NCBI GenBank assembly: GCA_028687425.1 | Contig: JAQUAD010000021.1 | Location: 1-43,385 of the forward strand | Source: Sideroxydans sp. | GTDB taxonomy: Bacteria; Pseudomonadota; Gammaproteobacteria; Burkholderiales; Gallionellaceae | Length of the DNA: 43,385 nucleotides | Direction: 5' to 3' | Part shown: positions 32,388 through 40,839 of the stretch, one piece after another | Layout: every line of letters starts with the position of its first letter | Numbering within the stretch: the first letter of the stretch is position 1 | Program-made: the position numbers and the translations under genes | The notes under the pieces: model-generated | What the model saw: only the letters and a program-made list of their open reading frames with translations | Told to the model about the DNA's origin: nothing | Databases searched by the model: none

Positions 32388-32828
32388 TCAGGAACCAGCG
32401 GCTTTCACGACCGAGCGCACCACTGCCTGCATGCCCGATCGTCTCGTTATCTGCCGCACCACGAAAAAACCGACCACCAATCCCATTGCCGCGCCCAGCA
32501 AGGCAGCTGCATCATGAGCTTCTTCATAGACGCCCGAGGCCAGCAATGAAGCCCCCAGCATGAATGCCAGCGGCAGCACATACATCAACATCGAATTGCG
32601 CAACAACACGCCGTCCGGCAAGCCGACATTCACTTCATCGCCCACTTTGGCGCTGATGGCATTACTGACTTTGAAGCTGCGCGGCTTGCTGCTGCAGAAC
32701 AGTTGCGACAATTTCCCGCTGCCGCAGCCTTTGCCGCTCGCACAATGTCCACACCCGTTGCCGCCGACTGGTGTGATCTCGGCCTCGCCGCCATGCAGGC
32801 GCAGCACGATGGCACGCATCTCATTCAT
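32388..32828 (-). CDS. rseC: RseC/MucC family membrane protein
   Basis: A 146-residue inner-membrane protein with two TM segments (about 72-92 and 100-120) and a Cys-rich N-terminal part (GNGCGHCASGKGCGSGK ... LFC). These are diagnostic of RseC/MucC, a positive modulator of sigma-E whose E. coli homologue also assists SoxR reduction. The ATG at 32828 overlaps mucB by 8 bases; an ATG at 32819 is an alternative. The cysteines could hold an iron-sulfur cluster, known for the family but not proven here. Confidence 0.9.
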   Translation of the reverse strand: MNEMRAIVLRLHGGEAEITPVGGNGCGHCASGKGCGSGKLSQLFCSSKPRSFKVSNAISAKVGDEVNVGLPDGVLLRNSMLMYVLPLAFMLGASLLASGVYEEAHDAAALLGAAMGLVVGFFVVRQITRRSGMQAVVRSVVKAAGS

Positions 32829-33816
32829 TTTTATCGCCCGCATAGCGCACGGAATCAGCCACTTGTATGACTGCGCGCGGAGGAAGCTCGCCAACCACCG
32901 TCACCAGATGATCGCCGCTCAGCCTGCTGTAGATATGCACGGCCCCCTGGCTCTTCAGTCCGGCGCTGTATCCCGCTGCATCCGTGGCACGTTCGACAAA
33001 CACCGATAAAGCCGCCAGGCCATCTGAGTAGACGATGTGCACCACCGGGAATTTCTTGTCGCGCATGTTGCGACTCATTTCCAGTATCTTCTTGAAGCCG
33101 GGAGGCACGCCATCCACCTGCCAGCCACTGCTCACGTTCGCCAGATTGTTGTTCGGCAGCGGCGACAGATGCTTGCGCTGCGCCAACCGTGCGGCATCTT
33201 CAGTAGAGGGCACCGCCCATTTGCATTCAATTTGGCCGCCGATCTGCAATTGGGTAAACGCATATTGCTCGATGACCTTGCCGCGCTCATCAAGCACCGC
33301 TGCCTTCAGCAACAGACCAGATTCGCTGTGCGCCCACATCTTGCGCGAATAACGCAAAGTATCCTTGGGTTGCAGCAGCAAGGTGTGGGCATGGTAGTCC
33401 GCCACACGGTCTTCTTCCTGCTGGATGATGTTGTAGTTCTCTTTCAGGCTCTGTATCTGCTCCGGCAGCAATGCCGGGAAAGCGCGACGTGGCCGCTGCT
33501 GCTCGAAGTGCACCTTCTTGTCGCCCAATTGCAGCCAGACCTGATCATTGTTGCGTATCACTTCGCGCCGCTGGCCATCAAGGCCTTGCAGTCGTTCATG
33601 CTCACCATGCTCATCGACCACATGCGTGATGCGCGATGTCTCGACGCGACCGCCGGCCTGATAGACGAACACCCCGCTATAGTTGGTCTCGTGCGCTGCA
33701 AATGCCATGGTACGCAACCAGTCGGCATCATCCAGCAGCGGGTCTGCCTGTGTCACGGCCGCCCATAGCGGTAGCCACGCAAACAGCAAACCGACCTTGG
33801 CCATCTGATTACGCAC
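32821..33816 (-). CDS. mucB: RseB/MucB sigma-E regulatory protein
   Basis: A periplasmic protein that binds the anti-sigma factor RseA/MucA and shields it from DegS cleavage until lipid/LPS signals release it. Signal peptide LLFAWLPLWAAVTQA, then DWLRTMAFAAHETNYSGVFVYQAGGRVETSRI, typical of the large lipid-binding domain, and a C-terminal domain (WQVDGVPPGFKKI, VVGELPPRAVIQVADSVRY). The GTG at 33816 shares a base with the rseA stop (TAGTG); the ATG at 33804 is an alternative. Confidence 0.94.
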   Translation of the reverse strand: MRNQMAKVGLLFAWLPLWAAVTQADPLLDDADWLRTMAFAAHETNYSGVFVYQAGGRVETSRITHVVDEHGEHERLQGLDGQRREVIRNNDQVWLQLGDKKVHFEQQRPRRAFPALLPEQIQSLKENYNIIQQEEDRVADYHAHTLLLQPKDTLRYSRKMWAHSESGLLLKAAVLDERGKVIEQYAFTQLQIGGQIECKWAVPSTEDAARLAQRKHLSPLPNNNLANVSSGWQVDGVPPGFKKILEMSRNMRDKKFPVVHIVYSDGLAALSVFVERATDAAGYSAGLKSQGAVHIYSRLSGDHLVTVVGELPPRAVIQVADSVRYAGDKNE

Positions 33817-34289
33817 TATTTTGCCGCCACCGAATGAATGTAGGTCGCGGCACCCTGCATGTCCGCGCTGGGAGAGAACTCCTGGTGCGCCATCAGATAA
33901 TCGCTGGCATGGAATGCCACCGGACGCACCATGCTCTGTTGCTGTACGCTGGCCATTTGCGGCGCCGGCTCTTGACCGACCTGCATGGACAGCCAGGCTA
34001 CCAGTGCCAGTGCCATGACGGAAGCGGCGGCGGAAAGTGCATATTGCTTTATTCGCTGTTGCTGGCGACGGCGGGGCGCGAGGATGACTGGTTCGTTTTG
34101 CAGGCGTTCATGGAAGGCGGCCATGAAATCATTGGTGACATGATCAGGTTGGCGCAGGGCATCTCCGATCAGGTGATAGGCGGCCCAGTCACGGTCAGCC
34201 TCTGGATGTCGCTTCAACTTGTCGAGCAAGGCATCCGCTTCGTCTTCGAACATCTCGCCATCCATCAGCACGGAAATTTCCTGTTTCAT
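33816..34289 (-). CDS. rseA: Anti-sigma-E factor RseA/MucA
   Basis: An inner-membrane protein that sequesters sigma-E. The N-terminal cytoplasmic domain (MKQEISVLMDGEMFEDEADALL, DWAAYHLIGDALRQP) is the RseA sigma-binding fold. A TM segment lies at about 87-105 (ALSAAASVMALALVAWLSM), followed by a short periplasmic tail for RseB binding. The ATG at 34289 follows GAGGTGG and lies two bases after the rpoE stop. The length of 157 is usual. Confidence 0.93.
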   Translation of the reverse strand: MKQEISVLMDGEMFEDEADALLDKLKRHPEADRDWAAYHLIGDALRQPDHVTNDFMAAFHERLQNEPVILAPRRRQQQRIKQYALSAAASVMALALVAWLSMQVGQEPAPQMASVQQQSMVRPVAFHASDYLMAHQEFSPSADMQGAATYIHSVAAK

Positions 34290-34291
34290 GC

Positions 34292-34891
34292 TCACCACCT
34301 CTTGTCTTCACTAGTACCCAGCAACGGACGCAAATTCGCTGCCACCACCTCTCGCGCCCGGAAGATACGCGACCTTACCGTGCCGATCGGACAATTCATC
34401 ACCGACGCAATCTCTTCATAACTCAAGCCTTCGATCTCGCGCAGCGTCAAGGCTGTACGCAGATCCTCTGGCAACTGTTGCAGGGAAGAGTTCACCACCT
34501 CGATCACTTGTTTGCTCATCAACTCGTTTTCCGGCGTCGACACCTCATGCAACAGCGAGGCATCCTCAAACGCCTCAGCCTCCTCGGCATCCAGGGGCGT
34601 GCTGGTCGGCGCCCTGCGCCCCTGCGACAGCAAGTGATTCTTGGCCGTGTTGATGCCGATCCGATACAGCCAGGTGTAGAACGCGCTGTCCCCGCGGAAT
34701 GCCGGCAATGCACGATAGGCCTTGATAAAGGCCTCTTGCGTGACATCCTCGGCTTCGCCCGGATTGCGCACGAACCTGGAGATCAGCCGCCCCAAACGGC
34801 GCTGATACTTGGCCACCAGCAATTCGAACGCATGCTTATCGCCGCCTTGCGCACGCTCCACCAGCTGTTGATCGACCTCCCTGTCACCCAT
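34292..34891 (-). CDS. rpoE: RNA polymerase sigma-E factor (RpoE/AlgU)
   Basis: An extracytoplasmic-function sigma factor for envelope stress. Region 2 (YQRRLGRLISRFVRNPGEAE, DVTQEAFIKAYRALPAFRG) and region 4 (LPEDLRTALTLREIEGLSYEEIA, GTVRSRIFRARE) are complete in 199 residues. Followed by rseA, mucB, rseC and mucD. A sigma-E-type promoter lies about 100 bases upstream, consistent with autoregulation. Confidence 0.97.
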   Translation of the reverse strand: MGDREVDQQLVERAQGGDKHAFELLVAKYQRRLGRLISRFVRNPGEAEDVTQEAFIKAYRALPAFRGDSAFYTWLYRIGINTAKNHLLSQGRRAPTSTPLDAEEAEAFEDASLLHEVSTPENELMSKQVIEVVNSSLQQLPEDLRTALTLREIEGLSYEEIASVMNCPIGTVRSRIFRAREVVAANLRPLLGTSEDKRW

Positions 34892-34986
34892 TCCGTTTCC
34901 CGGTTTTGTATTGATTGCGCCACGATGCGCGGCGCGAGAGTATAACCGGACGGGTGCACATCGTCAGCCTTGCCCGTAACGCGCCA

Positions 34987-35013
34987 ATTGACAGTCCTGC
35001 TCGAAATAAGTTC
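34987..35013 (-). promoter_or_regulatory. Sigma-E promoter upstream of rpoE
   Basis: On the minus strand a perfect GAACTT (complement of 35008-35013) is followed after 16 bases by TCAAT (complement of 34987-34991). The established sigma-E/AlgU consensus is GAACTT-N16/17-TCTGA, with TCAAA variants. It lies 95 bases before the rpoE start, the place where rpoE autoregulatory promoters are found. Confidence 0.75.
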
Positions 35014-35038
35014 ATTTCCACGTTTTCATCACAAGTTT

Positions 35039-35047
35039 TGCTATAGT
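35039..35047 (+). promoter_or_regulatory. Extended -10 promoter of nadB
   Basis: TGC-TATAGT (35039-35047) is an extended -10 element 32 bases upstream of the nadB start. No good -35 is seen at 16-18 bases, as is common with extended -10 promoters. It is divergent from the rpoE promoter, whose -35 lies about 26 bases away, so the two may interfere. Confidence 0.5.
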
Positions 35048-35079
35048 CCGACCAATGATTCCTTCGTACTTTTCCCATC

Positions 35080-36657
35080 GTGTTGCGCTTTGATACCCTG
35101 ATCATCGGAAGCGGACTGGCCGGCTTGACGCTGGCATTAAAGCTGGCCGACCGGCAAAAAATCGCCATCGTCACCAAACGTTCGCTACTGGATGGCGCCA
35201 GCGCCTGGGCCCAGGGCGGCATCGCCGCAGTACAAAGCCCCGACGACAGCCACGAAGAGCATATTCGCGACACCCTCACCGCAGGGGCCGGCTTGTGCGA
35301 TCCGGAAACGACCCGCTTCGTCGTAGAACGCGGCGCTGCCGCAGTCAGCTGGCTGATAGCTCAGGGCGTACCATTTTCCAAAGAGGATAACGCGAGTCAG
35401 GAATTTCACCTTACCCGCGAAGGCGGGCACAGCAAACGGCGCATCATTCATGCCGCAGATGCAACCGGACTGGCCGTCCAGCAGACACTCGCCGACAAGG
35501 TCAAAGCCCATCCCAACGTCACCGTGCTTGAACATCACATCGCGATCGATCTGATCACGGGCCGCAAGATAGGCAGGTCACCGCAACGATGCTTCGGTGC
35601 CTATGTGCTGGATACCTTAAGCGACAACGCAATCACCATTTCTGCTGCACATACCGTTCTTGCAACAGGCGGCGCCGGCAAAGTCTATCTCTACACCACC
35701 AACCCGGACACCGCGACAGGTGACGGTATCGCCATGGGCTGGCGTGCCGGCTGCAGGGTAGCGAACATGGAATTCATGCAATTCCATCCGACATGTCTTT
35801 ATCACCCGCATGCAAAATCCTTCCTCATCAGCGAGGCCGTGCGCGGCGAAGGCGGCATCCTCAGACTGCCCGACGGTACCCGTTTCATGCCCTGGCATGA
35901 TGAGCGGGCAGAGCTGGCGCCGCGCGATATTGTCGCCCGCGCCATAGACTATGAAATGAAGAAAGGCGGCCTGGACTGTGTCTATCTGGACATCACACAC
36001 CAGTCCGAGGCCTTCCTGCGCGAGCATTTCCCGACGATACATGCCCGCTGCCTGTCGCTGGGCATAGACATCGCAAGGCAGCCTATCCCCGTGGTTCCCG
36101 CGATGCACTTCACCTGCGGCGGCCTGATCACCGACCTGGCGGCACGCACCGATATCGACGAACTCTATGCCATAGGTGAAACAGCGCATACCGGCTTGCA
36201 TGGCGCCAACCGCCTCGCCAGCAACTCATTGCTGGAATGTCTGGTATTCGCCGAAGCGGCAGCTCAGGACATACTCTCCAAGAAACCGGAATATCCCGAA
36301 ACGCTGCCCGCCTGGGACGACAGCCGCGTCACCGATGCGGATGAACTGGTTGTGGTATCGCACAACTGGGATGAATTAAGGCGTTTCATGTGGGACTACG
36401 TTGGCATCGTGCGCACCACCAAACGGCTTCAGCGCGCGCAACACCGCATCAAACTCTTGCATGAAGAGATCAACGAGTACTACCGTAACTTCCATGTCAC
36501 TTCCGATCTGCTGGAGTTGCGCAACCTGGTCGAGACTGCCGATCTCATCGTACAAAGCGCACTGGCGCGCCATGAGAGTCGCGGCCTGCACTACAGCAAG
36601 GATTTCCCGCTGACCGTCCCTGTCGCATCGCCCACGATACTGACGCCTAGAGATTGA
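35080..36657 (+). CDS. nadB: L-aspartate oxidase
   Basis: A flavoenzyme oxidising aspartate to iminoaspartate, first step of NAD synthesis. FAD-binding DTLIIGSGLAGLTLALKLA at the N-terminus, AWAQGGIAAV, EGGHSKRRIIHAADATGLAV, MEFMQFHPTCLY, AMHFTCGGL, and GANRLASNSLLECLVF near the end are all NadB signatures. The 525 residues are full length. The start is GTG at 35080 with no clear ribosome-binding site; a TTG follows at 35083. NadA is not in the window. Convergent with ygfX, the stops only 4 bases apart. Confidence 0.96.
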   Translation: MLRFDTLIIGSGLAGLTLALKLADRQKIAIVTKRSLLDGASAWAQGGIAAVQSPDDSHEEHIRDTLTAGAGLCDPETTRFVVERGAAAVSWLIAQGVPFSKEDNASQEFHLTREGGHSKRRIIHAADATGLAVQQTLADKVKAHPNVTVLEHHIAIDLITGRKIGRSPQRCFGAYVLDTLSDNAITISAAHTVLATGGAGKVYLYTTNPDTATGDGIAMGWRAGCRVANMEFMQFHPTCLYHPHAKSFLISEAVRGEGGILRLPDGTRFMPWHDERAELAPRDIVARAIDYEMKKGGLDCVYLDITHQSEAFLREHFPTIHARCLSLGIDIARQPIPVVPAMHFTCGGLITDLAARTDIDELYAIGETAHTGLHGANRLASNSLLECLVFAEAAAQDILSKKPEYPETLPAWDDSRVTDADELVVVSHNWDELRRFMWDYVGIVRTTKRLQRAQHRIKLLHEEINEYYRNFHVTSDLLELRNLVETADLIVQSALARHESRGLHYSKDFPLTVPVASPTILTPRD

Positions 36658-36661
36658 GGCG

Positions 36662-37081
36662 TTACGAATTCCTCAACAGCACACGCAAGCGACGGAATTC
36701 CTCTCCCGCCATGGCATCCGGAAACAGCAGCAAACTTCGCTTGCCGTGCTGATCGGCAGTCATGTTGAGCAATACCAACCAAGGCAAGACCAGCGTATCG
36801 GCACTCACTACGCCAGACATCTGCTCACCATTCCGCAACACCAGTGAAACATGACGATCCTTATCACACACCAGCGCAAGGCAGGAACGGTCGGCCCGCA
36901 ATAGCACATCCCGCCCAAGCAGCCATGCAGTGTTGCTCAACACCGCCAGATAGCAACCCCATCGCCAGCCCGCGTCAAGCGGCAGTGCAGAGATGATCAT
37001 GAACACCGCGCACGCCAGTGCAAGGAGCAGGACAAAATGTGTTTTCGATGAATGCAGGGCGATACGAACTTGCGTATCCAT
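36662..37081 (-). CDS. ygfX: YgfX/CptA-like membrane protein
   Basis: A 139-residue protein with two closely spaced TM segments (about 16-34 and 39-57, LLLALACAVFMIISALPLDAGW) followed by a basic cytoplasmic domain containing VLRNGEQMSGVV and EEFRRLRVLLR. This fits the YgfX family. E. coli YgfX is encoded with sdhE and was reported to inhibit division by acting on FtsZ/MreB. No sdhE is present here; it is instead 14 bases after a Ser/Thr kinase gene. Family assignment is good, function in this setting unclear. Confidence 0.75.
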   Translation of the reverse strand: MDTQVRIALHSSKTHFVLLLALACAVFMIISALPLDAGWRWGCYLAVLSNTAWLLGRDVLLRADRSCLALVCDKDRHVSLVLRNGEQMSGVVSADTLVLPWLVLLNMTADQHGKRSLLLFPDAMAGEEFRRLRVLLRNS

Positions 37082-37095
37082 CCGCAGGAAAGGAC

Positions 37096-38271
37096 TCAGA
37101 AGATCAGTGCAGAGATCAGCCCCACCACGATCAACCCAATGATGATCAGCAATAAGTAACCGCCGCCATTGCTTTGAGCGGGGACTCTGTTGCGCGCTGT
37201 GTAAGCGGCAGAGGACTTGGGGCCGGCTTTATTGATCTCAGTCAAGCTGGGACGCTCAGTGCGCAATGTTTTGGAAAATTCCTCCACATCTTCCTTGCTG
37301 GCCGTCATCGCGGCCAAACGCATAGTGGCTTCGTTTGAATCGAAGGAAGAGGACAGTCCCAGCGCAATCACAGAGTTGGAATCGTCCTCCCCGCTGGAGC
37401 GGGTCATCGTAGCGGAGCGAGTGACCGGCTTGACCACCTCCGTATCGCGAGGCAATGCTTCCCGACAAGCGCGCAAATCGTTCACCAACTCACTGGCGTT
37501 CTGGTAGCGCGCATCCAGATCCTTGGCCAACGCCTTGGCGACTATATAGTTCAACATCTCCGGCACGGCCGGATTGGCGTTGCTGGGAGGGGAAGGAATG
37601 GCATTAAGCGTCTGATACATGATCGCGTTGACATTCTCGCCGATGAACGGCACCTGTCCGGTCAACATCTCGTACAACATCACGCCCAGCGAAAAGATGT
37701 CTGAGCGCTGGTCGGTCAACTTGCCCAGCACCTGTTCGGGAGACATATATTTGGGCGAACCCAGTACCATGCCGGTCTGCGTGCGCACTGCGGCAGAGGC
37801 CATGCGCGCGATACCGAAATCGGTGATCTTGACATGACCATCGCGAATAATCATCACATTGGAGGGTTTCACATCGCGGTGCACGATCTCGTGCTCATGC
37901 GCATATGCAAGCCCCTGCGCGACCTGGATGATGATGTCCAGGACCTGCGCCACAGGCAGTGTTTTGTTCTCATTAAGAATATCGCGCAGCTCGCGACCGT
38001 GCAGGTATTCCATCGCGATATAAGCGATGTCCCCGGCTCGCCCCACATCGTATATGGTGACGATATTCGGATGCCCGAGCCGGCCGGCTGCTTTGGCTTC
38101 CTGGTAGAAACGCGCCTCGTATTCTTCGCGTTCTTCCAGCGCGAGACTGAGGTTGATGGTCTTGATCGCCACTTCACGATCGATGAGCGGGTCGCGCGCC
38201 TTATACACGACCCCCATTGCTCCCTGGCCTAGCTCGCTGACGATTTCATAACGACCGAGTTGGCTGATCAT
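37096..38271 (-). CDS. Tail-anchored Ser/Thr protein kinase (PknB-like)
   Basis: A 391-residue Hanks-type kinase. Order: glycine loop GQGAMG (15-20), ATP lysine K37 (VAIKT), catalytic HRDVKPSN (131-138), DFG (151-153), activation segment with TQTGMVLGSPKYMSPE (APE box as SPE). Everything needed for activity is present. A low-complexity linker (~270-365, Thr/Ser rich) leads to one C-terminal TM segment (369-391), so the kinase domain faces the cytoplasm with no extracellular sensor. It lies 22 bases after a TPR lipoprotein gene and 14 before ygfX, in an operon started by a nucleotide cyclase. No partner phosphatase or FHA gene is nearby. Confidence 0.94.
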   Translation of the reverse strand: MISQLGRYEIVSELGQGAMGVVYKARDPLIDREVAIKTINLSLALEEREEYEARFYQEAKAAGRLGHPNIVTIYDVGRAGDIAYIAMEYLHGRELRDILNENKTLPVAQVLDIIIQVAQGLAYAHEHEIVHRDVKPSNVMIIRDGHVKITDFGIARMASAAVRTQTGMVLGSPKYMSPEQVLGKLTDQRSDIFSLGVMLYEMLTGQVPFIGENVNAIMYQTLNAIPSPPSNANPAVPEMLNYIVAKALAKDLDARYQNASELVNDLRACREALPRDTEVVKPVTRSATMTRSSGEDDSNSVIALGLSSSFDSNEATMRLAAMTASKEDVEEFSKTLRTERPSLTEINKAGPKSSAAYTARNRVPAQSNGGGYLLLIIIGLIVVGLISALIF

Positions 38272-38293
38272 ATTGCGTAGCTGCTCCGCGTGA

Positions 38294-38701
38294 TTACTTC
38301 GAGGGAGCGCCCTTTACACTGCGGAATACCGGCCCCCACAACGGATGCCCCGCTTCGGCGGCCGACAATTCGAAATCCGGATTGAGCTTGAGCACATTCC
38401 TGAAATGATCCCGACACAGTTTCTGATCGCCGGACACGCAATAAATGAAAGCTAGATATTTGTTTGCCCATAATGTCTCGTATCGAGTGGCATATTGGTT
38501 TTCCAGTACACCTTGCAGCGCGGTTTTGGCGTTAACGTAGTTGCCGGTCTCATACTCGCTGACACCTTTGGCAAGGTAACGCTTGGCGACGCTATCGCCA
38601 AACAGGCGAATACCGCCGCTGCCGTCTTCGCAGGTCCCGACCACCGATCCGCAGCCGACAAGCACCAGCGAACCCAGGCCCGCAACAATCCAACGTAACA
38701 T
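38294..38701 (-). CDS. TPR-containing lipoprotein, TssQ-like
   Basis: A 135-residue lipoprotein with lipobox LVGC (Cys17). The mature part has one or two TPR-like helical repeats (AKGVSEYETGNYVNAKTALQGVL, KYLAFIYCVSGDQKLCRDHF) and a C-terminal LNPDFELSAAEAGHPLWGPVF. That ending resembles, from memory, TssQ-type lipoproteins found with type VI secretion loci. No secretion gene occurs in this window, so the name describes similarity only. It may bring the tail-anchored kinase or the cyclase together with an envelope partner. Spacing of 22-25 bases on both sides puts it in one operon with them. Confidence 0.75.
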   Translation of the reverse strand: MLRWIVAGLGSLVLVGCGSVVGTCEDGSGGIRLFGDSVAKRYLAKGVSEYETGNYVNAKTALQGVLENQYATRYETLWANKYLAFIYCVSGDQKLCRDHFRNVLKLNPDFELSAAEAGHPLWGPVFRSVKGAPSK

Positions 38702-38726
38702 CCCTCTACTCTCCTGTTCGATCAGG

Positions 38727-39917
38727 CTACTTGAAACTGTGCCTGATTTTTATGTTCGCGCCCGGCTTAACCCTTATTACCTGCTTATACACCGGGAATG
38801 TCGAATTCCGTATTTCCAGCGTGTGCCTTCCAGCCACTACCTGCAATTCCATCAACGGCGGACTCACGCCCTGCTTCTTGCCATCCAGATAGATCTCACC
38901 CCACGGCAAGATCGCCAGGCTGACCACGGCCGGCCCACCGGTAGTGTCCTCTAGCGTACGGATACGCGCACTCTCCTTCACCCCCTGTATTTTTTTCTCC
39001 GCCGGCGGCTGCTTCACAACCTTGGGCGCCGGGGCCGGCTCTGCTGCCGGGGGTGTTTGGGGAACTGTTTTAACCGGCTCCGCGGGCGGCGCAACGGCTA
39101 CAACCTCCTTCACCGGCACAGGTTCAGGCTGATGGGCCAATTTATATACGGCCAGCACCGAGGTCGCCAACACCAGCATGCCCACGGCTATGATCCCCGC
39201 ACGCTGCTGTGCAGTTGCACGTTTGAATATGGCCACCGCATGTCGCTCATACCCGGCCGCCTGGCGCAGGAACTCATACCAGTAGCGTTTGGATAGTGCC
39301 AGGAGTCGCTGCACTCCCTCTGCATGTTCGATCTCTTCCTCGATCTCCACACTGCGTTGCGTCGTGGTGAAATCTCCTGGGTAACCAATAGCATAGACTT
39401 CATGTTCGCGCACATGCTTATCCGTGCGGGAACCCTGATAGTGGAACATGCCCGCATATTCCTGGGACAGGCGAGAAACCGCATCGTAGTAAGAGCGCGA
39501 CACCAATATCTGCCCCGGATCGGCAAAGCCCATCACGCGCTGCGCCACATTGATACCGTCACCCACGATATTGGGCTGGCCATTGATATCCTTGACCAGA
39601 CGCACCGGCCCAAGGTTCACCCCCATGCGGACCAGCAAGGGAGGCTCCATGCGCACGCCTTCGCCCAGCAAGCTGCTGCGCACACTCAGTGCGGCTTGCA
39701 GCGCATCTTCAATGTCGCCCAGAAAACTGATTGCGGCACCATCACCCGTATCAAGAATGATGCGATCCGCCACCGGCACATCGCGAATAGCGATGGACAG
39801 GAAGGCATTGAAGCGCTCCTTCAAAGATATTTGGCCCGACACGGACTTCTTGGAATATTCGACGATATCCAGGAAAAAGACCGAGCAAACGATGGTTTTA
39901 TTGCCTCTTTGTTCCAT
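38727..39917 (-). CDS. Class III nucleotide cyclase with TM and PEGA domain
   Basis: A 396-residue protein. The cyclase domain (1-190) has metal aspartates D17 (FFLDIVEYS) and D59 (DTGDGAAISF) and transition-state N123/R127 (VGDGINVAQR). The usual substrate-selecting Lys before TGDG is Leu55, and the Asp/Thr before VGD is Asn116, so specificity for ATP or GTP is uncertain. TM segment at about 242-262, then a Pro/Ala-rich linker (~265-325) and a C-terminal PEGA-like domain (GEIYLDGKKQGVSPPLMELQVVAGRH) in the periplasm. First gene of the operon with the lipoprotein, Ser/Thr kinase and ygfX. A TAGAAT -10 lies about 67 bases upstream without a clear -35. Confidence 0.9.
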   Translation of the reverse strand: MEQRGNKTIVCSVFFLDIVEYSKKSVSGQISLKERFNAFLSIAIRDVPVADRIILDTGDGAAISFLGDIEDALQAALSVRSSLLGEGVRMEPPLLVRMGVNLGPVRLVKDINGQPNIVGDGINVAQRVMGFADPGQILVSRSYYDAVSRLSQEYAGMFHYQGSRTDKHVREHEVYAIGYPGDFTTTQRSVEIEEEIEHAEGVQRLLALSKRYWYEFLRQAAGYERHAVAIFKRATAQQRAGIIAVGMLVLATSVLAVYKLAHQPEPVPVKEVVAVAPPAEPVKTVPQTPPAAEPAPAPKVVKQPPAEKKIQGVKESARIRTLEDTTGGPAVVSLAILPWGEIYLDGKKQGVSPPLMELQVVAGRHTLEIRNSTFPVYKQVIRVKPGANIKIRHSFK

Positions 39918-39992
39918 GTGTCCAATCTGTCATTTGCGTTTCATCTACGAAAACCGCAGAGACCGCCAAAAATAACCTGCCGGATTCTAACG

Positions 39993-40002
39993 GCACTAGT
40001 GC
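39993..40002. other. GCACTAGTGC palindrome between rluB and the cyclase gene
   Basis: A perfect 10-bp palindrome near the cyclase promoter, 13 bases beyond the end of rluB. It is flanked by CGG and, three bases beyond, CCG. It could be an operator for the cyclase operon or a short terminator stem of rluB; nothing further supports either. Confidence 0.3.
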
Positions 40003-40014
40003 ATTACCGCCAGT

Positions 40015-40839
40015 TCATTTTTTCCGCACCTTGGCACGCATCATCTTGCTTGGCCGCTCATCCAGACGCTTCTGTCTCGGGGCCGGGAGAGGCAGCCCCA
40101 CCCACTCCATAATTGCGCGCACCTCCGCGTCGCCCAACTCCGCCATCATGCCGCGTTTGATGCGCGGCGGCAGATTGACGATACCGAAACGGACGCGCAT
40201 CAAACGGCTGACCGGCAAGCCCAAAGCCTCGAACGTACGCCGTACTTCACGGTTTCGCCCTTCCTTGATCACGATGCGATACCAGTGGTTGAATCCCTCG
40301 CCGCCCTCATCGGCCAACTTGGCGAACTTCACCACGCCATCTTCCAGCTCCAGACCCTTGGTAGTCATCTGCTTCATCTGATCCGGCGTCATCTCGCCCT
40401 GTACCCGCACCGCATATTCGCGCTCCACTTCAAAGCGCGGATGCATCAGGCGGTTTGCCAATTCGCCGGAAGTCGTGAAGATCAGCAAGCCGCTGGTATT
40501 GAAATCCAGACGCCCGATGGCGATCCATTTCTTGCCGCGCAGCCGCGGAAGTTCGTCGAACACATTGGCTCGACCATCCGGATCGTCGCGGCTGACGATC
40601 TCGCCTTCCTGCTTGTGATAGAGCAGCACGCGCGGCAATTTCGGCTCGTCTTCCAGCTTCAGGCGGATATTGCGGCCATCCACCTGCACGCGATCGCCAT
40701 CCGCAATGCGCAACCCCAAGGCCGCCACCTGACCATTCACCGTGATGCGCCCAGCGGCGATCCAGGCCTCCATCTCACGACGTGAACCCAGGCCAGCCTG
40801 CGCCAATACTTTCTGTAGACGTTCGCCTTGCTCGCTCAT
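40015..40839 (-). CDS. rluB: 23S rRNA pseudouridine synthase RluB
   Basis: Isomerises a uridine in helix 80 of 23S rRNA. N-terminal S4 domain ([21 protein letters not shown]), catalytic motif [14 protein letters not shown] with the essential Asp, then [18 protein letters not shown] and VRFGIVNL, typical of the RsuA/RluB/E/F group. The 274 residues with a short basic tail ([13 protein letters not shown]) fit RluB. The start overlaps recR by 4 bases. Confidence 0.9.
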   Translation of the reverse strand: MSEQGERLQKVLAQAGLGSRREMEAWIAAGRITVNGQVAALGLRIADGDRVQVDGRNIRLKLEDEPKLPRVLLYHKQEGEIVSRDDPDGRANVFDELPRLRGKKWIAIGRLDFNTSGLLIFTTSGELANRLMHPRFEVEREYAVRVQGEMTPDQMKQMTTKGLELEDGVVKFAKLADEGGEGFNHWYRIVIKEGRNREVRRTFEALGLPVSRLMRVRFGIVNLPPRIKRGMMAELGDAEVRAIMEWVGLPLPAPRQKRLDERPSKMMRAKVRKK

